Source: Exophiala sp. HKRS030
Taxonomy: Eukaryota > Ascomycota > Eurotiomycetes > Chaetothyriales > Herpotrichiellaceae
Direction: 5' to 3'
NCBI GenBank assembly: GCA_023897205.1
Contig: JAHWDD010000002.1
Coordinates: 2,108,001-2,172,000, forward strand
Length of the DNA: 64,000 nt
The notes under the pieces are model-generated. The model saw nothing but the letters and a program-made list of their open reading frames with translations, was not told the DNA's origin and made no database searches. Position numbers and translations under genes: made by a program. Position 1 is the first letter of the stretch. Every line of letters starts with the position of its first letter. Below, piece after piece: positions 1 through 11,873 of the stretch.

Positions 1-314
1 CATCCAGTTACATCGTGCGCCTGCGTATTTGTGCAGCGATACGGGACGAGAAGGCTGCGCAGTGTCTCTGGGCTCACCACTACAGTACCTGCACCACCAC
101 CACCTATCTAGGTGTTACACCATACTCCTACTCAATCCAAACCCCTGCGCCGCACCAACGCTGCCGTGATATCAACCGACCGTGAGAAATGAGTGTCGTT
201 CCATTACTCGGATGTTGACTTGCATCTTCAAAAGGCAATAAGCCCCGCTCCCGGCCGTCTCTCGCTGCTTGTAACACACTGGCAGAAGATGTCAGTGTCA
301 ATATCGTCTGATCC
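1..314. other. 5' flank of the first gene
   Basis: No gene is recognised here. It holds a short ACC-rich run at about 92-104 and presumably the promoter and 5' leader of the transcription factor starting at 315. Confidence 0.5.
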
Positions 315-3300
315 ATGACCTCGACAGCCTCTTCTCCCCCGAGCGCAGGCCTCAAGCGAGCGTATCAGGCCGACGAGCCCTCCCTGGCGCTTACCAAGTC
401 ACCTCCGCATAGTTCGGTGTCGGCAACTTCTGCCTTCAGAAACGTCTCTGCATGCAATCGCTGTCGCGTCCGCAAGAATCGCTGCGACCAGCGCCTGCCC
501 GCCTGTAGCACCTGCGAGAAAGCCCACGTTCGCTGTGTAGGCTACGACCCCATCACAAAACGGGAGATTCCTCGAAGCTATGTCTACTACCTCGAGACGC
601 GCCTGGCGTACTTCGAGCAACTGCTTAAGGCCAATGGCGTATCGTTCAACGCTGGAGAGGTCTATGGGGCGGAGTCCAAAGAGCTCGGAGATGTCGGTCA
701 GTCGCCTGCCAGCACAAAGGCATCATGGCTAGGGCCACAGTCCCCTTCCAAAGACTCGCCGCAGGCAGTCAAACAAGAAGAATGGGACAAGAAGCAAGAT
801 GATGCTGAAAATCTGAACAAGTTGGTGTCGAATATTGGAATGGTGTCAGTTCAGGGCGCATCCGATGCACGATACTTGGGCTCGACGTCCGGTATATCAT
901 TTGCCAGGGTGGTGCTGGCCGCTGTCAAGAGTTCAGTATCAAGCAACAATTCGGAAAGAACTGGGACACGACCTAGTCGTCCAGTGCCGAACAATGTCGC
1001 CACGTCTGGAGGTAGCTCCATGAGAGACTCTTACTTTGGCCTTCAAACGAATCCCACCATTAAAGAGGCCCCTTTCCCTGATAGAGAACTAGGAGCCAAG
1101 CTTGTCAACCTCTACTTCGAGCACGCAAATCCTCAGATCCCTATACTGCACCGAGGCGAGTTCATGGACCTGTTTGACCGCACGTACTCCACCGACCCGT
1201 CAAGACGAACCAGCCGCGAACTCTATCTACTCAACATCGTCTTCGCCATTGGCGCCGGCATCATTTGGGGTTCGTCTGACCAGCAACCGAATTCACACCA
1301 AGGAGACTATATGTCGAAAAGACCGAGGTTGAGCAGTCAGCAAGCTCAGCCAGAAGAATACCATGCTTCAGCCATAGTCAACCTCGGAAGCTTTTTGAGT
1401 GGCAGCTCGTCTGTAGACTCAGCCGAACGCTCGAATGGCGACTTGGAAGAACTTCAGGCCGTCTTACTACTTTGTGGATTTGCCCTCCTGAGACCAGTCG
1501 CCCCGGGTCTGTGGTATATCGTGGGCGTGGCGATGAGGTTGGCGGTCGATCTAGGCCTGCACTACGAGGATGGCTCTGCTCTCGATGAAGGCGCCGAAGG
1601 GCAAAGTGCCATGGGCAATGGATTCAATACCATTGACTCCAGACCCAGCAGACAGATAGATGCTAAACAAAAGGGGCGGCGGGAGTGGATTCGTGATTTA
1701 CGCCGACGCCTGTGGTGGTGCACCTACACATTTGACCGTCTAGTTAGTGTATGTGTGGGCCGGCCGGTTGGCATCACCGATCAAGTCGTCACCACCGAAT
1801 TTCCTTCATTGCTGGACGACAAGTATATAACGCCAAATGGGTTCACATACCCAAGGATGCCGAATGAGCCCACCTACAAGCGAGTGGCTCATCACTATCT
1901 ACGCCTCCGGCTATTACAGTCGGAGATCCTTCAGGTTCTACAATATCAGCAGGCACAACAAGCGCGCCGCAATGGCAGTAACCGACAAAACCAATTCATG
2001 CACACCAAACTCCCTTCGCCCTTTATGAATAGATTCGACTCGTTCCGATCATGGAGACGCGACATCGACCAACGCTTGTACGAGTGGAAAGAGTCTGCTC
2101 CCGAAATGTCTGACACTGGTGTCGGCTTCTCGGTTCAGTTTTTAGAGCTGAACTACTGGCAAGCAGTGATCATGTTATATCGGCAAAGCCTTAGTGTCCC
2201 GGCACCGTTGGCGAACGAGCTGAGCCCAACAGAGGACGTTTCCAGCCCATCAAGTGTTAGGATTGAAGAAAAGGAAGACGAGGACCTCGTGTTTCTGAAA
2301 TGTGCCGAGGCGGGACAGAAGACGCTGAAGCTTTATCGACAGCTTCATCGCCTGCGCCTCGTCAACTACACCTATCTCGCAACTCACCACCTCTTCATGG
2401 CTGGCATTTCATTCTTGTACGCCGTCTGGCATTCGCCGGCCGTGAGAGCCCGACTGGTACGACCATAAAGCGATATGCGTGTGTTCATGCCCGACTGACT
2501 TTCTTGCAGACTCTTGATGATTTCGACTTTACAGTCCTCGCAGCTACTTCGGTCCTTGGGGATCTTATGGAAAAATGTCCACCGGCAGAAGCATGCCGCG
2601 ATGCATTCGAGCGCATGAGCAAAGCCACTGTACAAATGTGTATGTCCACGCCAGGCTTTGGATTCTCGACAGAGCGTGAAGATTCTCAACCATCGCTCTC
2701 GCGACAATCGAGCATGCAAACCACGACTGCTACGGTCCCCATGCAGATTGATTCGTACACTCTCCCGCCCATTGCACCAAAGCCCTCTGCAAAGCGGCCA
2801 CCGCCCAAATTCGATATGGACCTCCGAGAACTCTTCCCGGAAGACCTCGAACCCAGCATCCGCCCATCTCAATCCTTCCCTCAACCACTACAGGGCCTCC
2901 AAAGGCAAACAGCATTCCAGCAGTCAATGCAACCACCGGCTCAACCACAGTCACCTCGGCAACCACAAATGTCCCCCGCGTCGAGCGTCAGCTCCCACGT
3001 TAACAGCATCGTAGGTGCGCAGAGCAATGCGGGCAGCAGCACGTTTTTCAACCAGAGCCGACCTCCAAATCCTCAACAGCCATATTATATGCAGAACACT
3101 TACAACCCGGACTTTATGTCGTCCTTACCCGGGATGGACTTTTTGAACAATGCTACAGGCCCGAGTGCCGATGACTTTGACTTTGACGCAAATGGGTTGG
3201 ATCTCGGATTCGGCATGGGCCTCGATTTTCAGCATGATTGGAGTGATGGGCAGCAATATGATTTGTTTGACGGTTTCTTCTTTGGCAACGGCCTAGGTGG

Positions 3301-3388
3301 AGGTGGGGGCAGCGGTAGTGGGCCCAGTGGGAATGGGAACGGGAATGGAAACGGGAACGGCAATGGCAATGGGCATATGAATGGTTGA
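315..3388 (+). CDS. Zn2Cys6 transcription factor, Gal4/Put3-like, with fungal-specific TF domain
   Basis: Model: exons 315-2456 and 2510-3388, with a 53-bp GT-AG intron (2457-2509) joined in phase 0, giving about 1,006 residues. A binuclear zinc cluster CX2CX6CX6CX2CX6C uses Cys47, 50, 57, 64, 67 and 74. It is followed by a basic linker and a short dimerisation helix (YVYYLETRLAYFEQLL), the arrangement of Gal4-class activators that bind CGG triplets. The middle region is a fungal-specific TF domain, with the landmark RRRLWWCTYTFDR near residue 465. The C-terminal third is Ser/Pro/Gln-rich, then acidic-aromatic (DDFDFDANGLDLGFG), a likely activation domain, and ends in an Asn-Gly repeat. It is presumably nuclear. 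The target pathway cannot be told from sequence; Gal4-like is a family statement, not orthology to yeast GAL4. Start chosen: first ATG of the open frame. Confidence 0.9.
3328..3384 (+). repeat. Imperfect 6-bp tandem repeat coding for Asn-Gly
   Basis: Degenerate GGNAAY-type units near the 3' end of the transcription factor encode an alternating Gly-Asn tail just before the stop. It is a likely site of length variation. Confidence 0.75.
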
Positions 3389-3614
3389 TGGAGACGAGTC
3401 ACTCAGTATTCGATGAGATGGGAAAGTAAGGTAGTTGTGGCTAGTATGTAGTGGCACCAGTATACCCACAGGAGCTTGGAAGAGGAAATGAATTCATGGT
3501 GTATGGAGTATGAGTACGGAGTATGTACATGTGGTCTAAAGTCTAGTCCAAGGACCTGTTGAATTATGAAATATATACACCGTTCGAGTACAATACAATG
3601 ATGGGGATTTGTTT

Positions 3615-4799
3615 TCATCGAAACCACCAATTTGCACTCGCCGTCACCCCCTGACCGATGCCCTTGACGCTGTGCCACCAACCCTTGGGAATGAAGAGAG
3701 CGTCACCCATTTTGACCTCTGTCTCGAGTCCGTACGCAGGGATGATATCGCTGTATTGACTACCTTCTGACCAGATGGCGTCGTGTAACGCCCTTTTCTC
3801 CGGTCCCACCATCATCTCTTCCCCCCTTATGGTCGACGACGAGCTTTGAACGTGGGGGCGCCGTGAGTGGGAGATCCCATGTTGGACGTCTTCGAAGAGA
3901 GCGCCGCCCACTTCGGGAGGGAGGAGGCGGATGACTTTGCGACCCGCGAGTTGGACAAACAGGTTCGGGTTCGGGTCGCGGTGTAGTGGCGTATAGGTGG
4001 GTGGGCGACCTAGCCAGAGTGACGAGGCGTAAATGTCGCCTTTGATGATACCTTTGCTGGTCCTCTTGGGATCATGGCTTCTCCCGGGGGTTGATGAAGA
4101 GGGTCGACTTGAGGTGGAGTTTGAACTGGATCTACTGCTCCCGTTGGGGTTGATCAAAGGTAAAGGTGTTGGAATATCTCCGGCCACAGATGGAGGTAAG
4201 GAAGTCAAGTCACACTGGGCGAGGTATATGGACATTGAACGTCCATCATGGTCTGGTTGTTGGGTTTGGGACTTTGTACTGGTCGGACGGGAGAGATGAG
4301 CCAACAGAACCTTCAACGGAGCCTCGATTCGATCAAAAGTCTCTTCGTTTTCGTCTCTGCCTTTTTGGTCATTCTTGGACGTGATTTCCAGCGGGACGAC
4401 GGTGGATTCATAGTCGGACCAGAACGACGTCCGGAGTTCTGATGACGTTGGATGGTGGACGATTTCGTCGACACCGGTACCACCGTCATGGCTTGTCGCT
4501 TTCGACGTCGACGTCGTCAATACAAAGTCAGGGTCGTTGTCGTGAATGAACCATTTCAAACATGCTGGTGGGATGTGTTCAGCAGAACGAGGTAATCGAG
4601 CCGGTGTGGAAGGGATGTAGGCTTCTCTTTCAAAGACATCTTGTGTCCACGATGGTAGAAATGGGACTTGTCTCAGTTGCTGAAGTAGTTGGCGGGAAGT
4701 ACTGAATTGATGACGTTGATGGCGACAGACATGGAGGCTGTTAATATTGATGTTCAGAAGAGCTTTGATGCTCGGTGGTCGTCGTGCGAGACATTGCAT
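3615..4799 (-). CDS. JmjC/cupin-type 2-oxoglutarate oxygenase, probably mitochondrial
   Basis: Single exon, 394 residues. The C-terminal half (about 250-394) reads as a JmjC/cupin-8 fold: iron-ligand motif His273-Arg-Asp275 (LHRDPNPNLFVQLAGRK), a strand rich in Arg/Leu/Pro, then the distal His376 in FIPKGWWHSVKG and a closing SANWWF strand. These match the HxD...H triad of Fe(II)/2-oxoglutarate hydroxylases of the FIH/JMJD5-like group. The N-terminus is basic, lacks acidic residues for about 50 positions and contains a RHQFSTSRQ stretch typical of mitochondrial presequence cleavage, so I infer mitochondrial import. A Ser/Arg-rich insertion (about 218-246) separates the N-terminal region from the catalytic fold. 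Substrate unknown. It is convergent with the preceding gene. Confidence 0.82.
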   Translation of the reverse strand: MQCLARRPPSIKALLNININSLHVCRHQRHQFSTSRQLLQQLRQVPFLPSWTQDVFEREAYIPSTPARLPRSAEHIPPACLKWFIHDNDPDFVLTTSTSKATSHDGGTGVDEIVHHPTSSELRTSFWSDYESTVVPLEITSKNDQKGRDENEETFDRIEAPLKVLLAHLSRPTSTKSQTQQPDHDGRSMSIYLAQCDLTSLPPSVAGDIPTPLPLINPNGSSRSSSNSTSSRPSSSTPGRSHDPKRTSKGIIKGDIYASSLWLGRPPTYTPLHRDPNPNLFVQLAGRKVIRLLPPEVGGALFEDVQHGISHSRRPHVQSSSSTIRGEEMMVGPEKRALHDAIWSEGSQYSDIIPAYGLETEVKMGDALFIPKGWWHSVKGIGQGVTASANWWFR

Positions 4800-5351
4800 T
4801 GATCTATTTCGTTCTATTTTGATCGTGAATCAGATTGATTTGACACAGTCATCTAGTACCAGAACCTGGAACAATGGCCTCCGTAGGTGGTATTTCGTCG
4901 TACGTGTGGCGTGGTGAGGTATGGAGAAGGTTGCGGATTGCTCATAGTTGGTTTTTTGAAGGTAGGGCAGCGAGAGTAGCTTACGGATGGAGTATGGGCA
5001 CAATGGAAGATTCCCTATTCGCTCCGGCGTAGCATGTCCCGAAGTTCCAGGCGTCATGGGCGGTGGAGAGCATGCATCACTTTAGGCACCGTTGGGGAGG
5101 ACTAATCCCCGTATCTAGAGGTACCGTTAAGCCAGACTTCGGGATATCAAGCTAATTCTATGATAGATTCGACACCTCTCGCTACACTATTATTATCGTC
5201 TATCATTCTGCATGACTCTCGTCCTAAGGTCAGCGGTGAGAAGAATACCCATCAGCTCATTCTATGCCCACCTACTTCTATTGCTCGAGAACGAAAAACC
5301 ACACTGCTACATAAATTTTCGAACTCGAACTAGGTGACCTTGCTCGCCGGG
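4800..5351. other. Intergenic region
   Basis: Upstream of the JmjC-type gene and downstream of the GNAT gene, both on the minus strand. I see no gene or clear signal in it. Confidence 0.4.
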
Positions 5352-6122
5352 TCAGCTATTTAATGGTCTTCGAACCATGTAGCGATAGACATATGGATCT
5401 GACAGATTCAGGCTGTCATCCTTGGTGTACTCTCCCAGGTCAAGCTGTAACCTACCAATCTCTTCAAACCCCTTGCTAGCAAACAGATTCCATCCATCTT
5501 CGGACGAGTGAACCCAGATCGATAGCAGCTCGGAATCTGCCAGGCGAATTCCCCATTGTAGGAGTTCGCTACCAATTCCGCGGCCTTGGTGTTCCGGGTC
5601 AATACAGATGGATGCAATAAACATGCCTCTACCACCTTTTGGCATGAGTCTCGACATCCATTGCTTGGAATCGGCTGAGCAGAGCGCCTCGAGGTCGGCG
5701 ACGCTCTGATTTGGAGTGTCGGCGGGCCGATCAGGATCTTTGCTCTCAGGCCGACAGTCTTCGGGAAGAGCTGATAGGGAGTATTGACCTGGCCGGGCAC
5801 GTAGTATACATTCGATCGAAGAGGTTTCAGCGCTGGCACATAACGAGCCCACTTTGGATTCTGTCAGGCCGTAGAAGCCCCAGCAGATCCATCCAAGAGG
5901 TTTCAGAGACTCTTCCGTCTCCAATTTGAGCACTCGACAGCGGTGAGGCTGATCCAGCCAATCTCGAAGGGGCGCTTCAATCATGGAACCAATGTAGCTT
6001 GGACGCTCCTGATGCCCGGCTGCTTTCAGCCTGGTCGCGCGGTCCCTTGCGAAAGCCCTTTCGAAGATTCCCACAAGGGCTGGAACGTCTGACGGCGAGG
6101 CATATTGAAGCCGGCCTGGCAT
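5352..6122 (-). CDS. GNAT-family N-acetyltransferase
   Basis: Single exon, 256 residues. The C-terminal part holds the GNAT acetyl-CoA site: strand ASICIDPEHQGRGIGSELL, in which QGRGIG is the Q/R-x-x-G-x-G/A pyrophosphate loop, followed by the helix and a second strand with WVHSSEDGWNLFASKGFEEIGR, the usual end of the fold. The N-terminal 60 residues (ASPSDVPALVGIFERAF) also fit GNAT strand 1 and helix 1. A Ser/Asp/Pro-rich segment of about 50 residues in the middle is a variable insertion common in fungal members. Substrate unknown; small molecule is more likely than histone because no targeting or chromatin domain is seen. The gene is divergent from the Zn2Cys6 regulator at 6526, with about 400 bp between starts. 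Confidence 0.85.
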   Translation of the reverse strand: MPGRLQYASPSDVPALVGIFERAFARDRATRLKAAGHQERPSYIGSMIEAPLRDWLDQPHRCRVLKLETEESLKPLGWICWGFYGLTESKVGSLCASAETSSIECILRARPGQYSLSALPEDCRPESKDPDRPADTPNQSVADLEALCSADSKQWMSRLMPKGGRGMFIASICIDPEHQGRGIGSELLQWGIRLADSELLSIWVHSSEDGWNLFASKGFEEIGRLQLDLGEYTKDDSLNLSDPYVYRYMVRRPLNS

Positions 6123-6525
6123 CCTTTACTCTGAGAAGATGACCCAGTGATCTCTACAGGTCCTCTAAACTCGCGACAAACATTCAAGCGCGTCCTCGGA
6201 AATGATCTTTGAGAAAGCGAAGTCGCCGATGTGCTGAAGAGAGTCTCGATGTAGAAGTGGCAGTCGAATCCATGCCAAGAGTCGCTGGTGACGAAATCGA
6301 GACTAGTCTCAATCCATCTCTCGTTCTTGTCTATTCCATACTCACTCACGTTCTCTTGCCTTTCGCAACGTTCATTCCTATGATCTTCATCCAGAATCAC
6401 TTTACCCGACGCTTCACTGTGTAGGTGCCTGTCATGTAGTATTTTGTGTGTCTTTACGGGTCGAGTTTCCTCCCTAGCCCAGTCGAGCACAGCCGGCATG
6501 ATCGCTTCCGGGACTCTCCACTCAA
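6123..6525. other. Divergent promoter region
   Basis: The 403 bp between the GNAT start (minus) and the Zn2Cys6 regulator start (plus) must serve both genes. No distinct operator was recognised by eye. Confidence 0.45.
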
Positions 6526-8939
6526 ATGTCACCTTCAAGACCCGAGAGGCAGCGTACCAGGACATTGACAGGTTGCTATACCTGTCGTGAACGCAAGTTG
6601 AAATGTGACGATACGCGTCCAGCCTGTAAAAGATGCCTAGCGTTGGGCGTTCAATGTCAAGGTTACGGGGTCAAGCTATCCTGGCTCGCCTACGAGCCTG
6701 GTTGTCCAAGCAGAAAAGAAGCAAAGCCTAAGTCAGAGCGACGCCAAAGTTCATCTAAAGGCCGCAAGAATAGTCCATCCGAGCCCTCTATCCGTCGTCG
6801 GCCTTTATTCACAGGTAGGCCCGAACCTCTTTGGCATTGATTCTTCTCTGACTCAACCTAGATCGCGAACGAGCAAGTATGATTTGCGAAGTCCAGCGGA
6901 ATTTCTTACACGGCGACCACGACAGCAATATCGATCATGCAATCGACATGATCGACACGTTAGCTGAGAACCTCTGCGATGATCCACAATCTACCCAAGA
7001 CATTGGCCCTTTTGGGGTCTTTGGTCTCGACACTTCCACCCAAAAAAGTATGATCGATGACAGTGGCTTCAGTACTTCAGCTGTGGACACGACATCCTCA
7101 GCTGGCGGGGAAAATCCAACTTCGCCCGAACTTGTACAGGGAGAATTGTTTCTTCTCGACAACGGAAACGGTCCAAATGTTGATCTTGAAGAGGCCGCTA
7201 TGCCCTGGCTAGCGGGTCTGGACGATATCGCGCTGCCGTGGCTTGATGGATTGAACGACAATTCTGGTCCAATAGCGGCAGACCAGTTCCTTAACCTAAG
7301 CTCAGAGAATCCAGCCCATCCCCTTCCAAGCTTCACTGACTACCGGCACTATGCACTGAACGATGTGACCCAAGCGGCAGCCGCCATGAATATCATCATA
7401 CCGCCGTTCTACGACAGACAGACACCACCTGCGGCTCGTACGAGGGCTGAAGGAATGTTGGCATCCGGTACCCCGGACCATCCGCATTGGAGTGGACACT
7501 CCAGTTTGAGTCGAATTCCAGGGTCATTGTCCAACTTGGAAAACATCTCGCGCATACCATCTGAAGCCCGTTTCCTATTGGAATACTACTCCACTGAGGT
7601 GGTGAACTTCATGTGCCACTTACCGAATCCTCAGTCACCTTGGAGGACCATTCACTTCCCTTGTGCCATGAGTACCATGGCGGACCTCTTGGTGTTTGGA
7701 AGCACGAACAACGCTCGGATGGCGCTCTTCTATGCTTTACTATCTATTTCGGCCAATCATCTTGGTTCGAAGATCCCTTGGTCGACACAATTGGAGAGCC
7801 GTTCTCAAGACGCCGCAAGGGAATCTGGATCCAACGCACCAAGTGACCCGAGAGAAATGACCAACTATTGGTTGACAAAAGGAGCCACATTTCAAAACAT
7901 GGCCACGACGCAGATACAGGCTTGTTTGCAGATCCAACAGAAGAGTTGCGAGGACCAAGAAGTCTATCGCGAGCTGCTGATGAGTTTGTTAAGCATGGTC
8001 ACCATCAGTGTTACGAGCGGAAAGCTTGACAATGCTCACTTCTACCTTCAACGAGCCAACAAGCTGATCGAGATGTTCGTTGCCCGTTCATATGGCTCAT
8101 CGTTCAAATCCAGTAAGATTGCTGCATTGCATCAAATTTACTCGTACCTGCAGATCATTTACAGCAGTACGCATGTGTCCAAAACGCTGGGGAGAAATGA
8201 GCAGGGAAGGGACGACCTTGTACAGGACGGTCACGAACTAAACAACGCTGCGGCCATTGTCGGGCCGTTGGCACTACGGAATGATCTAGACTCACTTGCG
8301 CAGCACAAGGACGATTATCAACTTTTCGCCAAAATATATGGTGTACCACGGTCTCTTCTGACACTCATATCTCGTGCCTCAGCACTGGCCAAGGAGCTGG
8401 AAGACGAGGAAGAAATATCAAGTGGCAGTTCTCCGAGTGATTGCAATTTACGAACCCGCTGCCAGCTCCTGGAAGACCAAATCTGTAATTGGCATCCTAT
8501 GAATGACGAGGTATCTCCAACACCGCCCTTGACCCCCTATGATCCTGAGGTTGGGTCGCACCTAGTCCAAGCAATGCATGATGCTCTCATTGTCATGTTC
8601 TTCCGCAGAGTGAGGCCAATCAACCGGATGGTCCTTCAACACTACGTAGAGAGTGCAGCCGATCATCTCAACGAGCAGGAGGAAGTCAAGGGTCGAACGG
8701 GAGTCAACGCACCCGCCCTTCTTTGGCCATGGTTCATGGTCGCTTCGGAATCGATTCGAGACTCGGTCCGAGGCAAGCTACGCTTGTGGTCGAGTCTTGC
8801 AAGGCAATATGGCGGACGAAACCTCGAGATAGCCGAACAAGTCGTGACTGAGGTCTGGCGAAGACAGGACCTAAGGCTACGCAACTCGAATTGGTGGGAC
8901 GTGGTTCGCGAATGGGATGTCACCCTGGTTCTCACCTGA
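6526..8939 (+). CDS. Zn2Cys6 transcription factor, Arg81-like, Fungal_trans_2 type
   Basis: Model: exons 6526-6814 and 6862-8939 around a 47-bp intron, joined in phase 1, giving about 788 residues. The zinc cluster at the extreme N-terminus uses Cys17, 20, 27, 34, 37 and 44. The following GYGVKLSWLAYEPG closely resembles the segment after the zinc cluster of the yeast arginine regulator ARG81 and its filamentous relatives. The central region (SEARFLLEYYSTEVVNFM and the following helices) is typical of the Fungal_trans_2 domain. An acidic stretch near residues 115-250 with repeated PWL motifs may be an activation region. Role: DNA-binding regulator of metabolism. It is the first gene of a run containing an amino-acid permease and three oxidoreductases, so a local regulatory role is plausible but inferred. 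Confidence 0.88.
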
Positions 8940-9922
8940 ATCGCTTGCCTGCTATATGTACCATAATATCAGAGATTATTATCTGTCATAAGTCGACACC
9001 CGAGAACTGTTGCTCAGAACCTCGCATGCTTAAGTACACGCATAGTCGTATCATCGACAGATCAGTGACTAGTCTTTGGCAGACCAGTCTCTCCAATGCC
9101 GTCGGCAAGTTTTGCAGTGCTCGGATTTTAGAGGAGCACTTTCCTGCCGCAAAGCTGCCCGTTCCAATCCTGTCCATGTTCAACCAGCCCAGGTCGCTGC
9201 TCGCATCATGGTATGTAGAGCGCAACCCGGAAGCTGAAAGCGATAAAAGGTTCACGTTTCCAGTAGTGATCGAAGCCTTGCCGAGATGAACATGGCCAAC
9301 CTTATCAGGTCGTCCCACAAGAGAACGGACCACGAAATCCACTGTTTGATTTATCGGAACACATGCCCGCCTGAATATCTATGGCTCAACGGCAAGGGTT
9401 CAGATACCAAGATGGAGACTTGTCGGTTACAGCGGAGACAAGCAAAAGTCGGCATACTTTCCATCCGCCATCGAACCTGGACTCGGGATGACTTGCCAAC
9501 CCATTTCCCCAGAATTTCTGTCTCCGTTTCCCTCAGGTTTGAACACATACTGTTCGTATACACTTCAGGGATTGAAGCTAGCAGGAGAGGGGGCCCTTTC
9601 GGACTAGATAAGCTCGGGATAGCTTACCTGTGAGTCTCATAGCAACTCTCGGACGGTGGCAAATCATAGACGAGGGCCATCAAGGGCCTTGGCAATTGAA
9701 GCATCTACAGTACGGGCAATGGACTGAGATTGCTTCGACCCCTGGCGGTCCTGGGGTATGACTTGGTTTATAAAGTCCCAGAGAGACTCCCCACGGGCAA
9801 GTCTTGATCGCCAGAATCAGAACACCTCTTCTTCTCGTACCTCCGCCGCCACACCACATCCCCTTGGACAGGTGAGGAAGTACAACTCTTTCCAGCAGAT
9901 CTCATCTAGGTCGGTCAACAAG
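8940..9922. other. Upstream region of the amino-acid permease
   Basis: About 980 bp without a convincing gene. It contains four HGATAR (GATA-factor) matches at 8979-8984, 9241-9246, 9302-9307 and 9606-9611, near the number expected by chance, and a TATA-like element listed separately. Confidence 0.4.
9767..9775 (+). promoter_or_regulatory. TATA-like box of the permease gene
   Basis: TTTATAAAG lies about 150 bp upstream of the ATG at 9923 and just downstream of an earlier in-frame ATG at 9758. If used, transcription starts after 9758, which supports 9923 or 9926 as the real start codon. Confidence 0.5.
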
Positions 9923-11873
9923 ATGATGGAATCCAAAGAGATTATTTCTGGACCCGTCACCGAAATATCTTCGCAGGATGATGAGAAGATTGGGACAGTC
10001 AACCCCGTCGGCGAGACACTCAATCGTTATGGTGAGGAATATGCAGGCAAATATCGGCGCTCATTCCGCTCTCGTCACATTCAAATCGTTACATTGGGCA
10101 GCAATATTGGCTCAGGGCTATTCATTTCGACCGGTAAAGCGCTTCGAAACGCTGGCCCTGGAAACATGATTATCGGGTACACGACTGTTATGACCATGGT
10201 ATGATGACCGACCGGGATGCTTGAAACTGATCGTGTGCTGATTGATGACTGTCCAGGTGGTGGCTACACTTCAAGTTCTGACCGAGTTGACGGTCGCTTT
10301 CCCAGTCTCTGGAAGTTTGATCGACTACGCCGACAGGTTCATCGACCCTGCCCTGGCTTTCGGAATAGGCTTTGGAGAGTGGTTGGCGTGGACAACTGTG
10401 CTTGCTGCTGAAGGCGCGGCATTCAATGTGATTATACAGTACTGGACCGATGCAGTTCCTGTGGCAGTATGGAGTCAGTGACCCTTGATCGCACAGGAAA
10501 TGATCCTTGTGCCAATGTGTTCCAATGCTAACCAATCGAATACAGTGACTATCATCTTGATTATTACATTTGGTATTCACGCGTGCCCCAACCGGGTCTT
10601 TGCAGAAGTTCAATATGCTACTTCTGTCCTCAAGGTCGTGGTTCTTCTGATCTTTATTTTCACCTCCGCCGCAATGGTTGGGGGTGCTGGCCCAACAGGA
10701 AAAGTCCACGACGGCGAATACTGGCGTGACCTTCCAGCCTTCCTCCACAACGTCAAGGTATGATCTGTCATTGTACCCAGGTGCTAGCTTTGAAAAATAT
10801 TTGGCTCTGACAGTCTGACAGGGAACATGCCTCTGCGCCATCTATGCAATCTGGGGAGTCGGCGACCAAGTGTATGTCGGCATCATGGGCGGCGAGACGA
10901 AGAATCCTCGACACAGTATGCCCCGAGCGGTGAAAAGTGTCGGTGTTCGAGTCTTTTTCTTCTTCATGCTGATCGTCATCTTCATCACTCTCCTTGTGCC
11001 TCTGAACGACCCTCGTCTTCTTGGTGGCTCAGGCATCAACGCCTCACCACTGGTCATTGCTCTCAATGACGCCGGAATCCGAGGCATTCCCGAGCTCCTT
11101 AATGCTTCGTTCCTGGTCATCTCCGCGACCGGTGGTCTGGAACCTCTTTACATCGCGTCTCGCGTCATGCGACACATGGCACTCTCCGGCATGCTTCCAA
11201 AGAAGCTTGCCCAGGTTGACAACAAGGGTCGTCCTACGTGGTCACTGTTTGTCACGGCACTCTTCACCATTACCTTCACCTACATCAACTGTTCCAACAC
11301 GGGTGCTACGATTTTCGCCTGGTAAGTTTTCCTTTTGGCTGCTCAATGGCCCTTGCGTTTTAGCAAAGCTCCTGGGAATCAACTTCTGGCTAACTTTTCT
11401 TTCTTTTTGTTTCCAACAGGTTTTCCAGCGTCGCCTCCACCATCTTCATGACGGCGTGGGTCGTGCTCGCCATCTGCAGTATCCGCTTCCACGCCGCCAT
11501 TCGCGCTCAGAAAAGCACCATCCTCGAAGGCAAGTACATGTACAAGGCCCGATTCTGGCCCGTCGCGCCCATCTTCTTGGGCGTCGGTGCCTTTTTGGTC
11601 CTGGTCGGTCTCTTCGCCGACGCGTTGTATCCCGTCGGTGGCACCCCTCTGAGCGCCTACGACTTCTTCATGACATACCTGGGAGTGCCTCTCATCTTGG
11701 TCGCCACTATCGGGTACAAGATCGTTCGACGGACCAGCATCAGGCGGGCGAGCGAGATCGACTTGGTCACGGGACACCAACCTCTGACCGAGGAGCAGGA
11801 GAAGTTCTTGGACCATTATTATAGTCAGCCTATGTGGAGGAGGATTTGGAGTTATGTCTCGACCAGTGATTAG
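9923..11873 (+). CDS. Amino-acid permease, APC superfamily (yeast amino-acid transporter family)
   Basis: Five-exon model: 9923-10198, 10257-10473, 10546-10757, 10822-11321 and 11420-11873, with GT-AG introns of 58, 72, 64 and 98 bp and consistent phases, giving about 552 residues. The first transmembrane segment carries the diagnostic GSNIGSGLFISTGKAL, followed by PGNMIIGY, LTELTVAFPVSGSLIDYADRFIDP and later the VSRVMRHMALSGMLPK-type loop (here ASRVMRHMALSGMLPK), all classic for fungal proton-coupled amino-acid permeases. About 12 membrane segments are expected, with cytosolic ends. Substrate cannot be fixed; homologues carry neutral, basic or aromatic amino acids. The second of two adjacent Met codons (9926) could also start. 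The neighbours, an Arg81-like regulator and amino-acid-oxidase-like flavoprotein, fit nitrogen-compound use. Confidence 0.92.

Noticed and set aside
8979..9611. Four GATA-factor (HGATAR) matches upstream of the permease
   Set aside because: About three are expected by chance in this length, so the number alone is not evidence for AreA-type control.
9758..9922. Earlier in-frame ATG giving the amino-acid permease 55 more residues
   Set aside because: A TATA-like box (9767-9775) lies downstream of this ATG, and the added segment is Ser/Arg/Gln-rich and unlike permease N-termini. The ATG at 9923 or 9926 fits better.
10188..10841. 217-codon minus-strand frame across the permease
   Set aside because: Antisense to well-supported permease exons; composition is not protein-like.
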